64,000 nucleotides of DNA from Paracoccaceae bacterium (GTDB taxonomy: Bacteria > Pseudomonadota > Alphaproteobacteria > Rhodobacterales > Rhodobacteraceae). Under the pieces are notes generated by a model. The model saw only the letters and a list, made by a program, of their open reading frames with translations, ran no database searches and was not told the DNA's origin. Location of the stretch: contig CP075370.1 of the NCBI GenBank assembly GCA_019454225.1, positions 1,292,001-1,356,000 on the forward strand, written 5' to 3'. The position numbers and the translations under genes were made by a program. Positions 62,671 to 64,000 of the stretch are shown here, piece by piece. The stretch's first letter is position 1, and every line of letters begins with the position of its first letter.

Positions 62671-62704
62671 AGGGGCAGCGATCCGGGACCGGATCGCTGC
62701 CCCT
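62671..62704. terminator. Bidirectional terminator, perfect 34-bp inverted repeat
   Basis: Sixteen bases (62671-62686) are exactly complementary in reverse to 62689-62704, with two bases (GA) at the centre. The stem core is GGGGCAGCGATCC. It fills the 69-bp gap between the convergent VWA and caspase-like genes, ending 6 bp before the latter's stop. Only short T tracts flank it, but stem strength supports termination in both directions. Confidence 0.75.
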
Positions 62705-62709
62705 TCCCG

Positions 62710-64000
62710 TCAGTCCGCCGGAACCGTGTCGATGTCGAACTGCAGGATCATCGGCGCAGGCCCGGCGTCCTCTTCTTCGTCCAGGCTGACGGCCGCGCGC
62801 GTCGTCTCGCCGAAGCCCGCCTCGCGCAGCGCCGCCGACAGGCCGGACCCGCCGCCCCGCGTCACTTCAACGGCGTCCTGCGCGAGGTAGGCCAGGTTCT
62901 CGACGGCGGATTGCGGTTTCGCCGGGGTCATCACCATCACGATCCGGTCGCGTCCGAAGGCATCGTCGGTGATCCGCAAGAGCCCCTTCTTCAGCGTGTC
63001 GCCCGGCTGCATCCGGCCCGCGAACATGTGGGTGATCGACCAGTCCGACCCGACGTAGAGCACGTTCAGGTCCATCGGACCGTCGGTGGTATTGCGGGCC
63101 TCGACATGCACCTCGTCATCGGGCACGAGGCGCGGCACGCCCTGCGTGTCCAGACCGCGCAGCGTGCGGTTCCCCGGATCGCGCGTCAGAAGATCCACCT
63201 CCACCCCCGCGTCGCCGGTCCCCACGGCCGCCCCGAGCTTCATCAGGTTGATCGCCTTGGCCATCCGCGTCAGCGTGTCGGCCAGGGTTTCGGCCAGCAT
63301 TTCGGGGGTCTTGTCGCCGGTCGAGACCGAGGGCGTGCGCGACAGGTCGTCGGCGATGCCGGTCGCGGGCAGGATCCAGATCGCATCGGGCCGCGGGCTT
63401 TCGGGCAGCACGGCAAGGCGCAGGTCGGCCTCGGTGCCGCTTGGAACGAAGGCCAGCCGCGAGCCCGCGGCGCCGCGCAGGGCCTCGGCGGCGGCGGCCA
63501 GCGCGTCGGCCGGGGCGCTGCCCGGTTCGGGCAGGGCGACGGTCAGCGAGAAATCCAGATCCGACGACACCTTGCGCAGCACGATCCCCCGCGGCAGTTC
63601 ATCCGGCGGGGCGGCGTCGGCGTCGGGCGCGGCGGTCGCCGCAAAGGTATCGGCCCGGGTCACCGTCACGAAGCCGAGCGCCGCCTCGGTGGAATCGGCC
63701 GCCGAGGCGAGCACCGCCAGCCGACTGCCCTCGACAAGGCCGTGCAGGGTGCCGGCCGGCAGGGTGAAATCGTCGCCGTCACGCAGGCCCGGCCATTGCG
63801 CGACCCGGGGCGCAGCCTCGCCGGAAAAGGCCACGCGGTCCAGGTCGCCCTCGAACAGGGGGGTCGACCGGGCGAGGTTCTTGACCGCGTACTTGCGCAG
63901 CACCTCCTGCGCGATCTGGCCGTAGGTGGCGCCGGGGTATTCCGCCAGCGTCTCGAAAAGCGTCCAGGTGAACACGCCCTGCGGCACGCGGCCGGGCTTG
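62710..64000 (-). CDS. Caspase-family protein, C-terminal part; 5' end outside window
   Basis: The C-terminal 430 residues of a larger protein; the frame stays open to the right edge (KPGRVPQGVFTWTLFETLAE), so the GTG at 63987 is internal. The stretch GVFTWTLFETLAEYPGATYG resembles the last helix of bacterial caspase (peptidase C14) domains. A DUF4384-like beta-rich domain follows near LVPDDEVHVEARNTTDGPMD. The catalytic His/Cys would lie outside the window, so the caspase assignment is provisional. It converges on the ECF sigma/VWA pair. Confidence 0.6.
   Translation of the reverse strand, partial: KPGRVPQGVFTWTLFETLAEYPGATYGQIAQEVLRKYAVKNLARSTPLFEGDLDRVAFSGEAAPRVAQWPGLRDGDDFTLPAGTLHGLVEGSRLAVLASAADSTEAALGFVTVTRADTFAATAAPDADAAPPDELPRGIVLRKVSSDLDFSLTVALPEPGSAPADALAAAAEALRGAAGSRLAFVPSGTEADLRLAVLPESPRPDAIWILPATGIADDLSRTPSVSTGDKTPEMLAETLADTLTRMAKAINLMKLGAAVGTGDAGVEVDLLTRDPGNRTLRGLDTQGVPRLVPDDEVHVEARNTTDGPMDLNVLYVGSDWSITHMFAGRMQPGDTLKKGLLRITDDAFGRDRIVMVMTPAKPQSAVENLAYLAQDAVEVTRGGGSGLSAALREAGFGETTRAAVSLDEEEDAGPAPMILQFDIDTVPAD

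Overview
The window is high-GC DNA, about two thirds G+C, and is packed with genes. It looks like the chromosome of an alphaproteobacterium of the Rhodobacteraceae type. The pointers are a MipZ division-site ATPase, FolE2, adjacent xseA and purD, many Rhodobacter-style ABC and TTT importers next to dedicated regulators, and ATGA start/stop overlaps in most operons. I see no tRNA, rRNA, CRISPR array, phage gene or insertion sequence. Two genes are cut by the window edges: a flavin monooxygenase at the left and a caspase-like protein at the right. Genus-level placement is inference.

Left third (1-25508): accessory nitrogen and carbon catabolism. An operon of FMO, RidA-like protein, DUF1028 protein, aldehyde dehydrogenase and LysR regulator is followed by a divergent LuxR-type regulator. 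Next come a polyamine-type ABC importer, a nitrilase-family amidohydrolase and a flavoprotein closely resembling trimethylamine/dimethylamine dehydrogenase. The most economical reading is import and oxidation of a methylated or polyamine-like amine. sbcDC (DNA repair) interrupts. Then come a class III aminotransferase and IclR regulator, divergent from a tripartite tricarboxylate (TTT) importer with an aldehyde dehydrogenase and a Tm-1-like protein.

Middle (25518-41639): two further catabolic islands. The first is a homoprotocatechuate meta-cleavage operon (hpaF-E-D-G-H) with divergent hpaR and an alpha/beta hydrolase. The second is an oligosaccharide operon: solute-binding protein, two permeases, ATPase, an unrecognised 823-residue toroid-like protein, KduI, a GH105 unsaturated-uronyl hydrolase and a divergent LacI regulator. 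Its logic is uptake and intracellular dismantling of unsaturated uronic-acid oligosaccharides released by a lyase. The 823-residue protein is the best candidate for undescribed biochemistry.

Right third (41766-64000): housekeeping genes xseA, purD and folE2, then a nitrate-assimilation regulon, nasT-nasS followed by nrtABC-nirB-nirD-nasA-cobA. The leader before nrtA contains two consecutive 6-bp stems with A..G.. hexaloops and then a possible terminator, which is the expected RNA target of the ANTAR antiterminator NasT. The window closes with an inositol-phosphatase family protein, a rhomboid protease, mipZ, an ECF sigma factor coupled to a von Willebrand domain membrane protein, and a convergent partial caspase-like gene across a perfect inverted-repeat terminator.
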